Source: Dipteris shenzhenensis (Eukaryota; Polypodiophyta; Polypodiopsida; Gleicheniales). From it: a stretch of 64,000 bases of DNA. The translations under genes and the position numbers were made by a program. Below the pieces are notes generated by a model that worked only from the letters and a program-made list of their open reading frames with translations, did no database searches and was not told where the DNA came from. The DNA is taken from NCBI GenBank assembly GCA_047967505.1, contig CM106541.1. One strand, given 5' to 3'. Of the stretch, positions 43,817-56,171 are shown in pieces (position 1 is the first letter of the stretch; each line of letters opens with the position of its first letter).

Positions 43817-44017
43817 GGTGTACCAACATTGCATAGTGATTTCGTGAGTGCTATTCAGCTAGCACATAATCCGATCTTTCATGCAAAGACCAAACACATT
43901 GAGGTCAGGTACCATTTTATCAGGGAGGTACTTAAGGACAAGCGCATAGAGCTTGTCAAGGTTCATATAGATGATAACTCTGCAGACATGTTGACGAAGA
44001 GTCTACCTAGTCAGTGA
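43817..44017 (+). pseudogene. copia F RNase H, C-terminal part
   Basis: SAIQLAHNPIFHAKTKHIEV and ADMLTKSLPSQ are the conserved end of copia RNase H. The frame is open from the junction to the stop at 44015-44017. Confidence 0.92.
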
Positions 44018-44294
44018 TTTGAGTATTGTTGTGTATTGATGGGCATTGGTTAGTATGATCATTGGTTGTTCTCCCTTAAAGGCAAATTGGCTTTCAGTTG
44101 TGGGGATTAGAGGCCACTATACCTTAGCCCTGGTTATGTATAGTACTCAAACACATATATATATGGATGACATAGAAGATTAGGGTGTTCTACGCCCACC
44201 AAAAACTTGTGCACTTGTGCACATGACTCTCTCGTTTGGCTCTCCCTCTCTCTCACCTTCTTCTATTCTGCTTCCATTGTTGAGATCTCTCACA

Positions 44295-46400
44295 TGTGAC
44301 CCATAGTGCCACATCACCCTCCAGTGTGGCACATCATCATTTTGATCACACTCTTGGGATCAAAATTTGGCCATCCTTCCAGGAGCCATAACTTTTGATC
44401 CAGGGGGAATTTCATGGTGATCCAAAAAGCAAAATAATGATCAGCAGATTGTGCTCTACACACTGATCATCTTAGGTCTTCCATTTGAACTTTTCATAAG
44501 TCATCATCATCCAATCCTCATCATTGGAACCACCTCTTGATCCATTGCAGCACATCCAACACATAAAATGAATGAACTAAATCTCATTTTTCTGCAGTTG
44601 ATGCTTGGACATGTAGTCTAGCTATACAATAGCACCGCCATAGAGGAGAACCAACTCCACCAAGCCAAGTAAGCCATTGCCACATTACTCGATTAGTTCA
44701 CGTCAACATCATCAGTCCATGCAATTCTATCATCGGTATACACATTCACACATTTAACACCAAATTAGTACTCTTGGCATTTGGCAGAACATCACATAGT
44801 GTGACACTTGGCAGAGTTCTTGGTTTCAAGATTGTTGCACATTTCACGCACACATGCCACCCATGTAAAGTCACACATGGTTGACTATTCTTTGCATTGG
44901 TTCCTACACACATACATCAACCTTGTACAGCCTCTTGGCTATGCCAAATACTCAATTGTTATTGAATACTTATAGGATTGATCCTCAGAATACATGTAGT
45001 TCTCACATGACGTGGTTGTGACCATTTACTTATGCCCCACAATGGCAAATTTCACACAGTTTCCTTATGGGTAGACACTCTCACCGATACACGAGTAAGC
45101 CTCTTGCACAGAGCACCAGACCATCTCCATCATGGAGTTATCCACATCATGGGGTTGATGATACACCAGTCATGACTTTAGATGAGATCCGTGAGTAGAA
45201 AGAGAACCTTCTTTGACCACTCATTGCCACATGATATGTACCAGTTTATGATGCAGACTCGAGCCTCATTGGCCTTGAGCAATTGGATGTAGATGCACCA
45301 CATGTTAGAATGGATCAGCCCACTTCTTTTGATCATGCACATTTCATTATAAGCCCTTAGTATGAGGCACATTTGATGATAAGCCCTCACCACGATGCAG
45401 TCCCATTTACATCAGCACAACTTGATTCCAGTGATGTATAGCCATCAAATTTATGCATGGATCCAACTCCATCTTTTGCCATAGATGCAAATACATAGTA
45501 AGAGTTCACTAATGATCATGCATCTATTCAGCACAGGTAAGTCCTTAGTATGAGGCACTCACATCTCTAGCTATATGTAGAGATATATGCCCCTGTGCAT
45601 CCAGCTCTTCAGGTGATTCCATTCTAGCATCCATCACTTATGCTTTCACCTATGATGAAGAGCTCATCACATCCTTGGACACAGTTTTTATCAGTAGCAT
45701 AGATAAGAACATCAATCTTCAAGACATTCTAGCAATGGCTGAGTCATGCCACGTTGCACCACCCAGTGATCATACCTCTTTCGATCAGCAGGCTGTTCCT
45801 TAGGATGATGACTTTTATGCATCATGCAGTCCTGCCCCAGTGTTGTGGACATCATCAGGCTCAACCATAGTGTAACATGGAGAGACTCAATGTTTCATCA
45901 TGCATTTATGGATGTAGTATACAGTCCATACTTGATGCAGATTAGTGGTTGGATCTAGGACTACAGATCAAACCCTTCATCAGCATTCGGCACTGCATAT
46001 GCCTCAGGGATATCTTATGTTTTCTTAGTTGTATTTCAGGCTTCTAGGCCTTTATATTGTTAGCTCCTTCTTGACGAGCCTACGACAGATGCTACATCCC
46101 ATGCCTATGGACATTTAGCCATGCATACATCAGACAACCTTTAGCTCATGACAGTTGAGCATATAGGCTTGATAGGTTGCTGTACCTTGTCAATTTTACA
46201 GCCCTCTTCATCACAAAGTAGTGTATCACACCTACACCTTTGGCCCCAGATCTTTAGCCCCTGGATAACTCTATCCACACCAACTATGCGGTCTTCTTTG
46301 ACTCCGCATCATGTGATAGATATTATACTTCTACTACATCATAGAGTCCTCCACTGCTGTCAGCTCTTTTGGGTTGGTGAGACCCTCATATGTCACAACC
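44295..46400 (+). other. Non-coding stretch, possible gypsy leader or gag relic
   Basis: No long frame or known motif is visible. Phrases such as GGAGCCATAACTTTTGATCC near 44384 and the position upstream of a gypsy reverse transcriptase relic suggest a decayed gypsy 5' region. I cannot demonstrate this. Confidence 0.3.
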
Positions 46401-46740
46401 TACCGGATTGTTTCTCCAAGAAGTTAAATGTAGCAATGATAAAAAATCTATTTCCTTTGCCTTGCTATGATACCTTGCTAGATGCAGCTCCAGGTCATGA
46501 AATGTATAGTTTTTTGGATGGCTTCAATGGGTATAATTAGATTTAGATGGCCGAAGAAGACAAGGATAAAAAGGCATTTGTTATAGAATGGGGACTTTAT
46601 GCCAGTAACGTCATGACGTTTGGGTTAATAAATGCACCACCAACATTTCAATCATGGATATAGAAGGTCTTTGAATCATACCTGACCACCTTCACATAGG
46701 TGTTTTTGGATGACTTCAACATTAGGGAAAGCATCAGGAT
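46400..46740 (+). pseudogene. Ty3/gypsy reverse transcriptase fragment
   Basis: The fragment reads NLFPLPCYDTLLDAAPGHEM, then YSFLDGFNGYN, AEEDKDKKAFVIEWG, NVMTFGLINAPPTFQ and VFLDDFNI. These are the gypsy fingers and palm motifs, with FLDD standing for the usual (Y/F)xDD. Stops fall at 46538, 46544, 46661 and 46697. It is on the same strand as the integrase segment in F and may come from the same family. Confidence 0.88.
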
Positions 46741-48760
46741 CCTTACTGGATTGTGGAGGATCTAAAATAGGAAACTTTTCAGATTGCGGATTTACATGGC
46801 AACATGTTCCCAACACTAGTCTATGGATTCCACATGAAGCCATTTATACATGAACCGATAGACCAATTAAAGGATCTAGGATTGAAAGGGGCAGTATCCG
46901 GGTATAATATCTGGGTATAATATGGGGGTGGTGGTAGCCCGTATTTAGTGGATTGACAATTTTCACGTGTGGGTCACATCAAAGAGATAGTTTAAATGTC
47001 ACATGATTGATTACTATGTTCAATTCACTATAATATCAATCCTTCAAATCAGTTGGAGCGTGTGTAAGATCGATTTCATCGATTCAAATCTCACTGTGCG
47101 TTCCATAAAATCGTTGGAAGTATCCATTTCTTTGATTTTTGTCTCCTGCTAAGTTTGCAAATGCATGTGCTCACGGACTTCAATAGTTAGGATTTTATAT
47201 AGCAAAACAGAGAAGCACACGACGAACGCCTAAGAATCCAAATCCCTGCCAAAAATCCCAGCACAAATATTCTTTGCAGAGGCTCTTCAGTTGATGCAGC
47301 AAGCCAAGAATCGTTCAATGACCATCAAGTTCTCCTACGTGACGGTCGAATCCAACAATGCAACCACCATCTTTACCAAGGAGGTAAATGCATGCACCGC
47401 CTATTACAACTACACTGTGGCATGCATAGCGTTTGCTCTTATTAGGGCAATTAAAGTATGCCAAGTATTATACAAATTTCAAAATTTTCAAAAATCTTAT
47501 GTTTAGCTTTCCTAAAACTGAACCATTGCTAAGGCTACCCCCGTGGGGTAGGCCAAAAAATGCCACAGGGACCTCCATAGGAAATTCAAAATAATGATAA
47601 CGAGTACTAAACCCATGCTTTACATGGGCAAAGACGCATGACCACCATCCTCAACCAATCCCCATCTGAAGGTGGATCTTTGATTCTTAAATTTTGGCTA
47701 AGTCTTAACCCATGGCTTTGAGACCTTCCATCTCCTCCTTTCATTCCATTAACCTTCCATCTCTACCTTCCTCCCGAAGGTGACCTTCCATCTCCTCTAT
47801 TCCATTGACCTTCTATCTCCTCCTTGCCCCTAAAGCTGCCTCTTGTCTTTCCACCTCCTCCCCAAATCCTTCCTCTTGTCTTTCCACCTCCCCCCCTTCC
47901 AAGCCTCCATCCACAAGCCTCCATCCAAGAACTCCTTCTTTGTGACATGTGGCAGGCTCTTCTCCTCCAAGCTACCACGTGTCCTCTCCTTTTTGGCTTG
48001 CCCTCTAGGTAGCCTTAGCATCGACTTGTTTTTTGCAAAGCAAAAATTAGTAATTGTTTAATTTTGAAAAAAATCCAATTTGTCTATTGGCTGGTGGTAT
48101 GTGCTATTGAATGTTAGTGGTTGGTGGTGTGTGCCATTGAATGCTAACAGGCCCATAGCCCCTCCTTCAGCTTCTTCCTCGACTACGGCACCACCACAAT
48201 AGATAACCAGACGAGCCACAGCTCCCATCCATCCTTGCCAATTCTCCCCCCCCCCCTTTCTCCTCCCTCCTCTCCAATTCCCTAATCTTCCCCTCACGCC
48301 CTTTCTCCTTTAGCTTCCCAGTCTTGCCCAGCCCTGTTGGATTCGCTCGCCTCTACTTCTATCCCTTGGCATTCCAGTAGTATAACCTCTCCTCAGCTGT
48401 CTTCTTCATCACTACCGGCCCTTTCACCCTCCTCTCCAATGCCAACATTCCCAAGCCATCTGTTCTGGCTCCAGCAAGAGGCCAACTCCAACTACCTCTT
48501 CAAGGAGTTTCCCATCAATGTCACTGATGTCCCTTTGATTCTCACCTTTGATTCACCTGCGTTTTCTAGCGAAGTTGGAGAGAAGATAAGTGGTGACCTT
48601 GAGAATCGTAAGATCTATCAAATGGATCCATTGCATTAGGAACTCAAAAAATAGAGAATATATTTGATTGGATTGGATTCTGTTAGTGTTCACAGAAAAT
48701 CGTAATGTATGTTATAAAGGATAGAGTTGCAAGATCACAGCAAATCGGTAGCATATTATT
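46741..48760. other. Non-coding stretch with small repeats
   Basis: Nothing is recognised. CCTTCCATCTC repeats occur between 47725 and 47800. CTTGTCTTTCCACCTC occurs twice near 47843 and 47876. A short open frame at 48337-48639 (MDSLASTSIPWHSSS) matches no family I know. Confidence 0.4.
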
Positions 48761-48767
48761 CAAGTGG

Positions 48768-49152
48768 TTCTTCCTCTTTCTGAAAAGATTTTATTTTTTG
48801 CTAGCCTTCTGGTAAGAAAGTTTGCACGGATTAAGATGAAGCCTTACATTCCTGATTTCAAATCAACGTTTGAGCACTTTTGCATTCATGATGGAGGTAG
48901 CTGATGAGCTGGAGAAGAATTTGGATCTTTCAGAGTGGCACATGGAGCCATCCGTATGACTCTTTATAGGTTTGGGAACACCTCTAGTAGCTCATTGCAG
49001 TATGAGTTAGCGTACACTGAAGCAAAGAGCAGAGTTTGCAAAGGGGACAGAATTTGGCAGCAGATAGCTTATGGGTCTATCTTCAAATGCAACAATGTTA
49101 TGTCGAGTGCTTTGAACTCTATAAAGTCAAAAGAAGAAATAATGCTTGGTTA
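48768..49152 (+). pseudogene. 3-ketoacyl-CoA synthase fragment, C-terminal
   Basis: KCS condenses malonyl-CoA with long acyl-CoA in the ER for very-long-chain fatty acids and wax. The relic reads [38 protein letters not shown] (catalytic His region), [16 protein letters not shown], then [20 protein letters not shown] (catalytic Asn region) and [18 protein letters not shown]. Frameshifts lie near 48898 and 48951. The catalytic Cys half and the N-terminal membrane segments are missing. Known KCS proteins are about 500 residues, so only the last quarter is left. Confidence 0.85.
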
Positions 49153-49389
49153 GGTTTCATCAAAAAGTTTCTTGTAGATGTATCCACAATGACGAATCTG
49201 TAGAGAAACATTGTGTAGCATGAGGAGACCTCAAGTCTATTTTCTGATAGATTTGGGCATTGCAAGAGGCAAATGCAATCAGTAGTATTATATGAAAGTT
49301 GTCCCTGCTGGAATGAATGAGAATTCCTGGTTAGTATTAGCTTTATGAACGGAGCGCTTGGCAGTCCTGATGGTATGCACTTGTAAACC

Positions 49390-49695
49390 ACATCATGCTA
49401 CTTATACAATGTAATCCCTGATTCCTTTCTTGGTACATGTACCGATTCTTCTACGCAGTCTGAGTTCTTTACAACTTAGGCAAAAACATATTGGCATAAA
49501 TGTAATAGTCGCGGACATGTTTAGCGGTAGGATGTGTAATGGCATCATGCTACTTATACAATGTAATTCCTGATTCATTCTTTGGTGGGTGTGTATCACA
49601 TTCTTATGTGCAGTAAAGGTTTTTATACAGCTTTGGCAACTCATATTGGCGGATATGTCATAGTTGTGGACTTGTTTCCTTATGCTCCACCACCC
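49390..49695 (+). repeat. Tandem duplication of about 155 bp
   Basis: CATCATGCTACTTATACAAT occurs at about 49392 and 49547, each followed by GTAATnCCTGATTC and similar downstream sequence (GCAACTCATATTGGCGGA versus GGCAAAAACATATTGGC). Confidence 0.75.
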
Positions 49696-50137
49696 CTCCG
49701 AGGCCCGCCTGTTTTGGGCAGCCTGTTGAATGAAATTCATCTTGTTTTTAAAGGTTAAATTCAAAATAAAAAAAATAATAAAATAATGTAGCAATGGTAG
49801 CTACGCACGGAGGGCGGGCCAAAAATTTGCGAGGCTTTTGTATGCATGTCATTGCCATTGCCATTGCATGGGATACTTAACTTATGCGTGATGGGTATTT
49901 ATGATGAATCCGCTTAAGCGCCGCCTCTTTCTCTTTCATTCTCTGTGCACTCTGACCATTCTCCGTTTCTGCCCGTGCATAGTCTTTCTTTGTCTATGTG
50001 CTTGTGCTCTCCTCATTTACCTCTGCACACCGCACTTGGGCTTCAACTCAGCAACCCATCTTCATTCTCCATTCGTGTTTCGTTTGACGGCTCACCTCTT
50101 TTGAGAGCTCCTTTGCTCGACCCCCCTATCGTCCTCC

Positions 50138-50939
50138 ATGTTCTCCGACCGCTTCCTCCTCAGATCCCGCTATGCTGCGACCCTGAAATCACCTGGTGGT
50201 GAGGAGGATCAAAGCTTGTTGCGGGATCGGGGATCCGAGGATTCTGTGCCCGTTTCGCTCGATATGCCAGAGGTTTTTCTTCATTCTTACATTCAGCTTT
50301 TCGTGTGCAAATCCGCACCCACATTGTAGTATATATTTCGATAGCGTCTTAGTCTTGCATTACGTTTAAAACCTTGGTTTTCTTCTATTTGGCTTTTCAT
50401 CTACGTCCTGTTAACTACTGTTTCGTCCTGTTTATCAAAATGTGCAACCTACTTTTCTTCCCATTAACTATCTCGGGTGGGACATCTTGGAAACTGCCAC
50501 ATGCACTGTGGCTTTCTGATGCAGATGGTAGTTCTCAAAGTGGCTCTCCATTGCCAGGGTTGTGCGCGAAGAGTGAAGAGGGCGCTGTCAAAGCTTGAAG
50601 GTATGCCTTGCTACTTCGCAGGCTGAGCTTTTAGTTTTGATTTGCTCAACAGCTCAACAACTCCCATCTTTTATTCTGGGTAACGGACATTTCAACCGAC
50701 AGAGCTTGATGTGTTATTGTAACCCTCGGGTTTCAGGCGTAAGCACGTTTCACATAGACTTGCATCAGGAAAAGGTTACAGTGACTGGGAAGGTGAATCC
50801 TGAGGTGGTGCGGGACAGCGTTACAAGAGTAATCAAGGCAACTGAGTTCTGGCCCAACGCGAGCCGACTGCAGGCTCAACCCTTGGAGGACAAGGCACAG
50901 CGCGATTCCCTTGTTAGTGCTGCAATTGCATTTGCGTGA
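50138..50939 (+). CDS. HMA-domain metal-binding protein, three exons
   Basis: Exons at 50138-50272, 50525-50600 and 50737-50939 give 137 residues. Donor and acceptor sites are GAG/GTTTTT, TGATGCAG/ATG, GAAG/GTATGC and TTTCAG/GCG, and the phases fit. Residues 46-108 form one heavy-metal-associated domain (VVLKVALHCQGCARRVKRAL, then LEGVSTFHIDLHQEKVTV). The metal-binding CxxC is HCQGC. The domain ending KATEFWP resembles the C-terminal HMA domain of the plant NaKR/HIPP-related group. There is no C-terminal CaaX box, so prenylation is unlikely. The N-terminal 45 residues are basic, then acidic, and not recognised. The likely role is copper or other soft-metal handling. The exon 1 donor and first ATG are the least certain parts; a shorter protein could start at 50525. 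It is the only intact host gene seen here. Confidence 0.8.
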
Positions 50940-52139
50940 GGCCAGATAGTATTGATCCGTGTATTTTGAAATAATTACGGTCTTTTCAGATACGGATCTC
51001 GATAAACACCTTCCGCCACCCTTCTTAATCATGGACATACACTTGTCCTGCTCATCCATCAGATCAGTCAACAAGCTTTGGCTTTCAGCACGTACTCTTG
51101 ATGGGAGACGTTTTTATTAAAATCCGGACGAGTTTGAACTTTTTTGTTGTGCAAATAACTTTGGGCATGTAGGTTTGTATATGCTATTTGATCCGAATCG
51201 TGAGAGGAATAAATTACTTAAAAACTGTTGCCCCTAGGCAAATTGAAAATTTTACATGCAGGTTTTGCCTTAAAATTCTTAGCACTTCTTCTAGGAGAGG
51301 GTAAATCGAATTGTCCATTTAATTAAATGGGTTTTCCATTTTCAAATTTTCATATGTTATTGGATGACTTTTTGGTGAGTCTAATTTTCTTTGGAAGGTT
51401 TGGCCCAATTGTTTATAGCACTACCTTGTAGAACTTTGATGCCTTCTTTTTTTTTTGGATGCCGTTTAGTGTGATTTTCCACGTATAGCATTTTAAATCT
51501 CTTATTTCAATATTTATCAAATTCGGAATGCATCTATTAAAGTCTCCTCGCTCTTCAAGGAACTTGCTCACCTATTACACTGGGAGGTAGACTTGTCTAT
51601 GATTTTTTTTGCCCTTTTGTTTTCCCTAGGAAAATCTACAAGGTCAAAAGTTTGCTTGCATTGGACAACAATATTACATGTTAGTATTGTGCTAGTTATG
51701 AGTTTTGGTATAGTTGTATCTCACTTAGGTCATGATTACGAGTATTTCCATTACTTGAGAGGCTTTGAGTATATTGCATAAGGGTAACTTGCATGGGTTG
51801 TAATGTTAGGTATGTGCACATAAAAAAAAAAGTAATGCAAATCTATTATCTCGAAGCCTCTCGAATTTTGGATTGCTATATCTTGGAATCTATTTGATTT
51901 TAAATAAAAAATTATGAAGATTCCATTGCAAATCCAAAATTTTAACCATGTGCTACATCATTTGCTATATTTGAGGTGTGCAATGTAGCACTTGATTTGC
52001 ATCAACAGATTAGCACATGTTATATAGTTTAAGTAGGCACATTTTGATAAACAAAAAAGGGAGCTACCTAATGGGAGAGAGATATAGTAAATGCATGTCC
52101 AATATTATCATTGCTTGATCTTCCATGCATTTCTATGAA
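50940..52139. other. Non-coding stretch downstream of the HMA gene
   Basis: No gene or known repeat is recognised. It is AT-rich with poly-T runs and presumably contains the 3' untranslated region of the HMA gene. Confidence 0.4.
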
Positions 52140-53130
52140 ATCAGATGCTTATACACATTTTAAATGTGAAGTAGGATCTTAAAGCATAGTAATGAATGCA
52201 ATAGTTGGCCATTACCTTGTATATTTTTCACTATTCTTTTTTTTGGTATTCTAGGTACAAGTAGCATATTTTGTCTACGATGGATTAGAGACTTGCTCCT
52301 TTGGGTCTCAAGGTGGGACCTTACTTGGCTTCTATCATTGCTTGGATTGGATCTATGCTTAGTTTACTCAACGATTTAGTTAGATGAGGAGCCATGTGAT
52401 ATTGTTTGAGAGACAAAGCATGCGCTTAAGAAATGGTATTGCCTTTTTAGTGCAACCTCACAAAATAAGGACTAGTATAGAGATAGAGAATATTATATAT
52501 TTCTAGGTGTTGTCTACCTTCCTAACCTTAAGGTAGGGGCCTGGACACACATTTTACTTGCATCAAAATGTTATGAACTAAAAGAGGTGGCAATGGATCA
52601 TTACTATATAATCATTATTGTATATAACTATTAAATATGAAGTAGGATCTTAAATCATAGCAAAGAACTCAAAAGTTGGGCTTTGCCTTTTATATTTTTC
52701 ACCATTTTTACTTGTGGTATTCTAGATAGGAGTAGCATGACCCATCTATGACATGTTAGAGACCCGCCCTATTGGGTCTCAAGGTGGAACCTTAAAATGT
52801 CTTTGATTTCAAGATCCCCTCCATTGTAGTGACCACTTGGCTTCTATGATTGTTTGGATCAGATGTATGCTTAGTTTACTCAATGATTCAGCTAAATGAG
52901 GAGCCATGTGATGTTGATCGAGAGGCAAAGCATGTGCATAAAAAATGGTATTACCCTTTTAGGGCAACCTCACATAATGAGTATAGAGATAGAGATATAG
53001 AAAGACATGATTATATATATATTGGTAGGTGTTGTCTACCCTTTCTAACCTTGATGTCACTTTCTACTCACATCAAGAGCAAAATGATCTAGAGCAAAAT
53101 GTGTGTATCTCTCTCTCTCTCTCTCTCCCC

Positions 53131-53161
<31 letters not shown>

Positions 53162-53290
53162 CTCTTTGTGTGTGTGTGAGTGAACAATGTACAATAGTCA
53201 GTATAGGTAGCATGACCCATCTACGGGCTAGAGACCCGCTTTGTTGGGTTGAAAGGTGGAAACTAAGAACGTCTTTAACTTCAAGAAATA
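52140..53290 (+). repeat. Large tandem duplication, period about 475 bp
   Basis: Blocks such as GGGTCTCAAGGTGG (52304 and 52779), TATGCTTAGTTTACTCAA (near 52350 and 52865) and GGTGTTGTCTACC (52507 and 53028) recur in order. A third, partial copy starts near 53205 (TAGCATGACCCATCTACG). No coding frame is conserved between copies. Confidence 0.85.
53107..53162 (+). repeat. (CT)n and (TA)n microsatellites
   Basis: A (CT) run followed by a (TA) run of about 25 bp, then a short (TG) run. Confidence 0.95.
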
Positions 53291-53365
53291 AAATTTCAAC
53301 TTTTGTTTATAAATCTCAATATTCCAATGAAAATTTCTTTCAAGTTGGATATTGGTTAGGCCTTA

Positions 53366-53367
<2 letters not shown>

Positions 53368-53450
<83 letters not shown>
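53368..53450 (+). repeat. (CT)n microsatellite
   Basis: An uninterrupted CT dinucleotide run of about 41 units. Confidence 0.97.
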
Positions 53451-53453
<3 letters not shown>

Positions 53454-54107
53454 GGTGCATGGATATGTATCCTCAAGCTTGCAATTAGAGAACCTCGGTT
53501 CAATTTGTGTTGTGCTCACATGTGAGCTACCATATGGATCATGTGTGCTCCATTGGATTTAAGTAATGATGTTGAAACCTGTCCCTCTCTCTCTCCACCC
53601 TAGTCTTGTCATCACACATGTTTTCAAACTACTACATACATAATAACTACATCTTGCTATTCATAATTTGTAAGCATTTACAAATCCAGGCAATGCATAT
53701 ATGTGGACAAATTTGATTAGATGCATATACATTCGTGTATATACATTAAAGATATGTAAGAATATATATATGCAATATATTGGAATGTCATATTGTAAGA
53801 TCAGATGAGGTGGACATTTGATATGAGTTGGAGATATTAAATTAATTGAGAACTAACAAATCAAGCTACACAAACAATGGTCCCTAAGATGATGGGATTA
53901 CAAAAGTGAATCCAGCCAGCTAAAGTGAGCCATCACCTAGCCCTGACTGGAAAACAAAGCAAGGCTAGAAGCTCACAAAAACAGGACAATGAAAAACTTC
54001 TAAAAATAGTGGGAAATTTTGGGATACAGCGGGAAATTATGGGAAAAATGACGAGATCCTCACCTTTTATATAGACCTTGATTGGACACACCAACTGATA
54101 TAACGCT

Positions 54108-54246
54108 ACACCGATCGGTGTATTCATCCAATGTATATGTGCCACATGCCTTGACTGAATACATCGACCAATGTAATTAGCCAATACATGAGTGCCATGT
54201 GTCTTGACTGCATACACCGACAGTATAATGGTACACCGATCGGTGT
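54108..54246 (+). repeat. Two perfect 14-bp palindromes, 125 bp apart
   Basis: ACACCGATCGGTGT occurs at 54108-54121 and 54233-54246 within a loosely repeated 125-bp unit. The unit also shares GCCACATGCCTTGACTG / GCCATGTGTCTTGACTG. The rest of 53600-54740 has no recognised gene. Confidence 0.8.
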
Positions 54247-54745
54247 ATTCCAATGCACCACATGCATCAACTGAAGATATGTGATACCATGTGGTATTGT
54301 CTAGTGCACCGTGGTACATTCTTGTGATACCACACGCTTAAAATCTTCACCATGCGGTGTTATTACCATGCATTGTTATGCTAAACTACATGGTATTTCT
54401 AAAGCAATACTGCACAGTGCTGTGCTACATTATGCGGTATTTTCCCAGTCAACCAATACCCATTAATCGATTTTTAAAAATGTATTTTTTGTGTTTTGAA
54501 TGTACAAAAGCGGTTAAAATGTTTTTTAAATGTTCTTCTCTTTTAAAAAACATACTAAAAAAATCCGAGTGCCTATGGCAATGGAGATGTGGTGGCTATG
54601 GCTATTAACAAAGATGAGGGGAGACGAAGGGTGAAGTAAAAAGCTTGACTAGATTAAACTTTGTTTTTTAGTCTACCCTTTCCATTGACTTAGCCTTTCC
54701 CTTAGTATTTTAAAAAGTTTTTTAAAAATCATTATCTAAAACTTG

Positions 54746-54748
<3 letters not shown>

Positions 54749-54791
<43 letters not shown>

Positions 54792-54839
54792 TGTGTATAT
54801 GTGTATGTGTATGTGTATATGTATATATATGTATGTATA

Positions 54840-54874
<35 letters not shown>

Positions 54875-54972
54875 ATATATATGTATGTATATGTATATGT
54901 ATACATATATGTATACGTATATATATACGTATACATATACGTACACGTGTGTGTGTGTGTGTGTGTGTGTGT
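54749..54972 (+). repeat. (TA)/(TATG)/(TG) compound microsatellite
   Basis: Runs of TA, TATG, TATATG and TG with TACG variants. The Tyr/Ile/Val frames over it are compositional. The following 54980-55640 has no recognised gene. Confidence 0.95.
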
Positions 54973-55643
54973 AGAAGTGGATAAGGTCACCGACTGTGCA
55001 AAGGGAGCGGACAAAAAGCCAGAAGAGTGGATGGTCGAGAGCAAATGGAGCTACATGATAACAAATGGTGGAACTCAAGGGCACAAGTGAGTACTTAAGC
55101 AAAGCGCACAAGAGGAGCTTGTACTAAAACAAAGTCGTAGTGCCCTAAGAACTCAAAAAGAGCTATGGAGGTAGCTAAGGAGGCGAGCCCAAAAGGAGTT
55201 GAGGAGCACTACCATAAGAAAAGGTTAAGATGCCCGAAAACAAGGAGCTATGTTGCCGAGCAGAAAGTAAGTTTGTCATCACTAAATAGAGGAGACTAGT
55301 CATAAGGTAGCTTCACAGTAGGTAGAGTAAGAGAACAATTGAACAGAGGATGGGCTTGCGGAGGGATGCATGAAGGAGGCCATGAGATCAACAAAGGGAG
55401 GCGAAGGGCATAGAGAGCACAGACGAGAAGAGTAAGACCATGGTGAAGTCTAATCAAGAGAGAAAGCTTTTAAAGGCTAGGAGAAGGCCAGCCATACAAA
55501 GAACAAAGTGACTTGGCAGTTAGGTCAAAAATGGTGGTGCCATGCACTTGAGAACGTGGGGCGGTTACAGGGTGTTATGTAAGTTCTTCGTAAAATTTTA
55601 ACGGGGGTTAATTAAGAAGGGGGGTTAACTAATTATTTATACA

Positions 55644-55647
<4 letters not shown>

Positions 55648-55701
<54 letters not shown>

Positions 55702-55719
55702 CATATATATATATATATA
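55648..55719 (+). repeat. (AT)n microsatellite
   Basis: Nearly pure AT dinucleotides over about 70 bp. A GT/GGGG-rich tract follows at 55880-56090 without a supported gene. Confidence 0.95.
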
Positions 55720-56171
55720 ACTACAATTACAATTAAATTAAATTTAACACCGAGTCATAAAAAAAGACAACAAAACCATGCAAATGACAAGTCAACTCCG
55801 TTTTTGGAAAAAATCCCAAAAATGTGCATTTTAATACCTTGCTTATTTTGACCACAATTTTTGTACTCACACGATGTTGGGGAAAGTGGGGACATGGTGG
55901 AGGGGGGAGAGAAGGGAGGGGCGTGGGGCAGGGTAAGGGGGGGTGGAGTGGTAGCAAGGGTGGGGGGAGGGGGGGATGGGGGAGGGCAACGGGTGTGGGC
56001 AGGGAAAATAGGGGGTGGGCAATGGGGGGGGAGGCTGATGAGGGTGGGGGGGGTTGGAGGGGTTAGGGTGGGGGCAAGGGGCACAATGAAACCATAAATG
56101 TAATTAAAAGGGATGTCAAAACATGATGGACCTATATAAAACGTTAAAAAAAACCCTAACTCTCATATTCA

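Larger units (their letters stand above)
40048..44294 (+). mobile_element. Degenerate Ty1/copia element F
   Basis: Protease/GAG-pre-integrase, integrase, reverse transcriptase and RNase H run in copia order from about 40640 to 44017 on the + strand. No 5' LTR or primer site is found. A possible 3' LTR lies at about 44028-44294, with a TATA-like stretch near 44155. F differs from the A/B and E families in protein sequence. Stops and frameshifts are frequent. A gypsy-derived segment interrupts RNase H. Confidence 0.85.

Noticed and set aside
47291-47506. A 71-residue open frame
   Set aside because: No known motif and no supporting splice or start context.
48337-48639. A 100-residue frame considered as the N-terminal part of the KCS relic
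   Set aside because: Its sequence does not resemble KCS and it lacks the membrane segments and the catalytic Cys region.
54722-55111. Tyr/Ile-rich frames on both strands
   Set aside because: Translations of TA/TG microsatellites.
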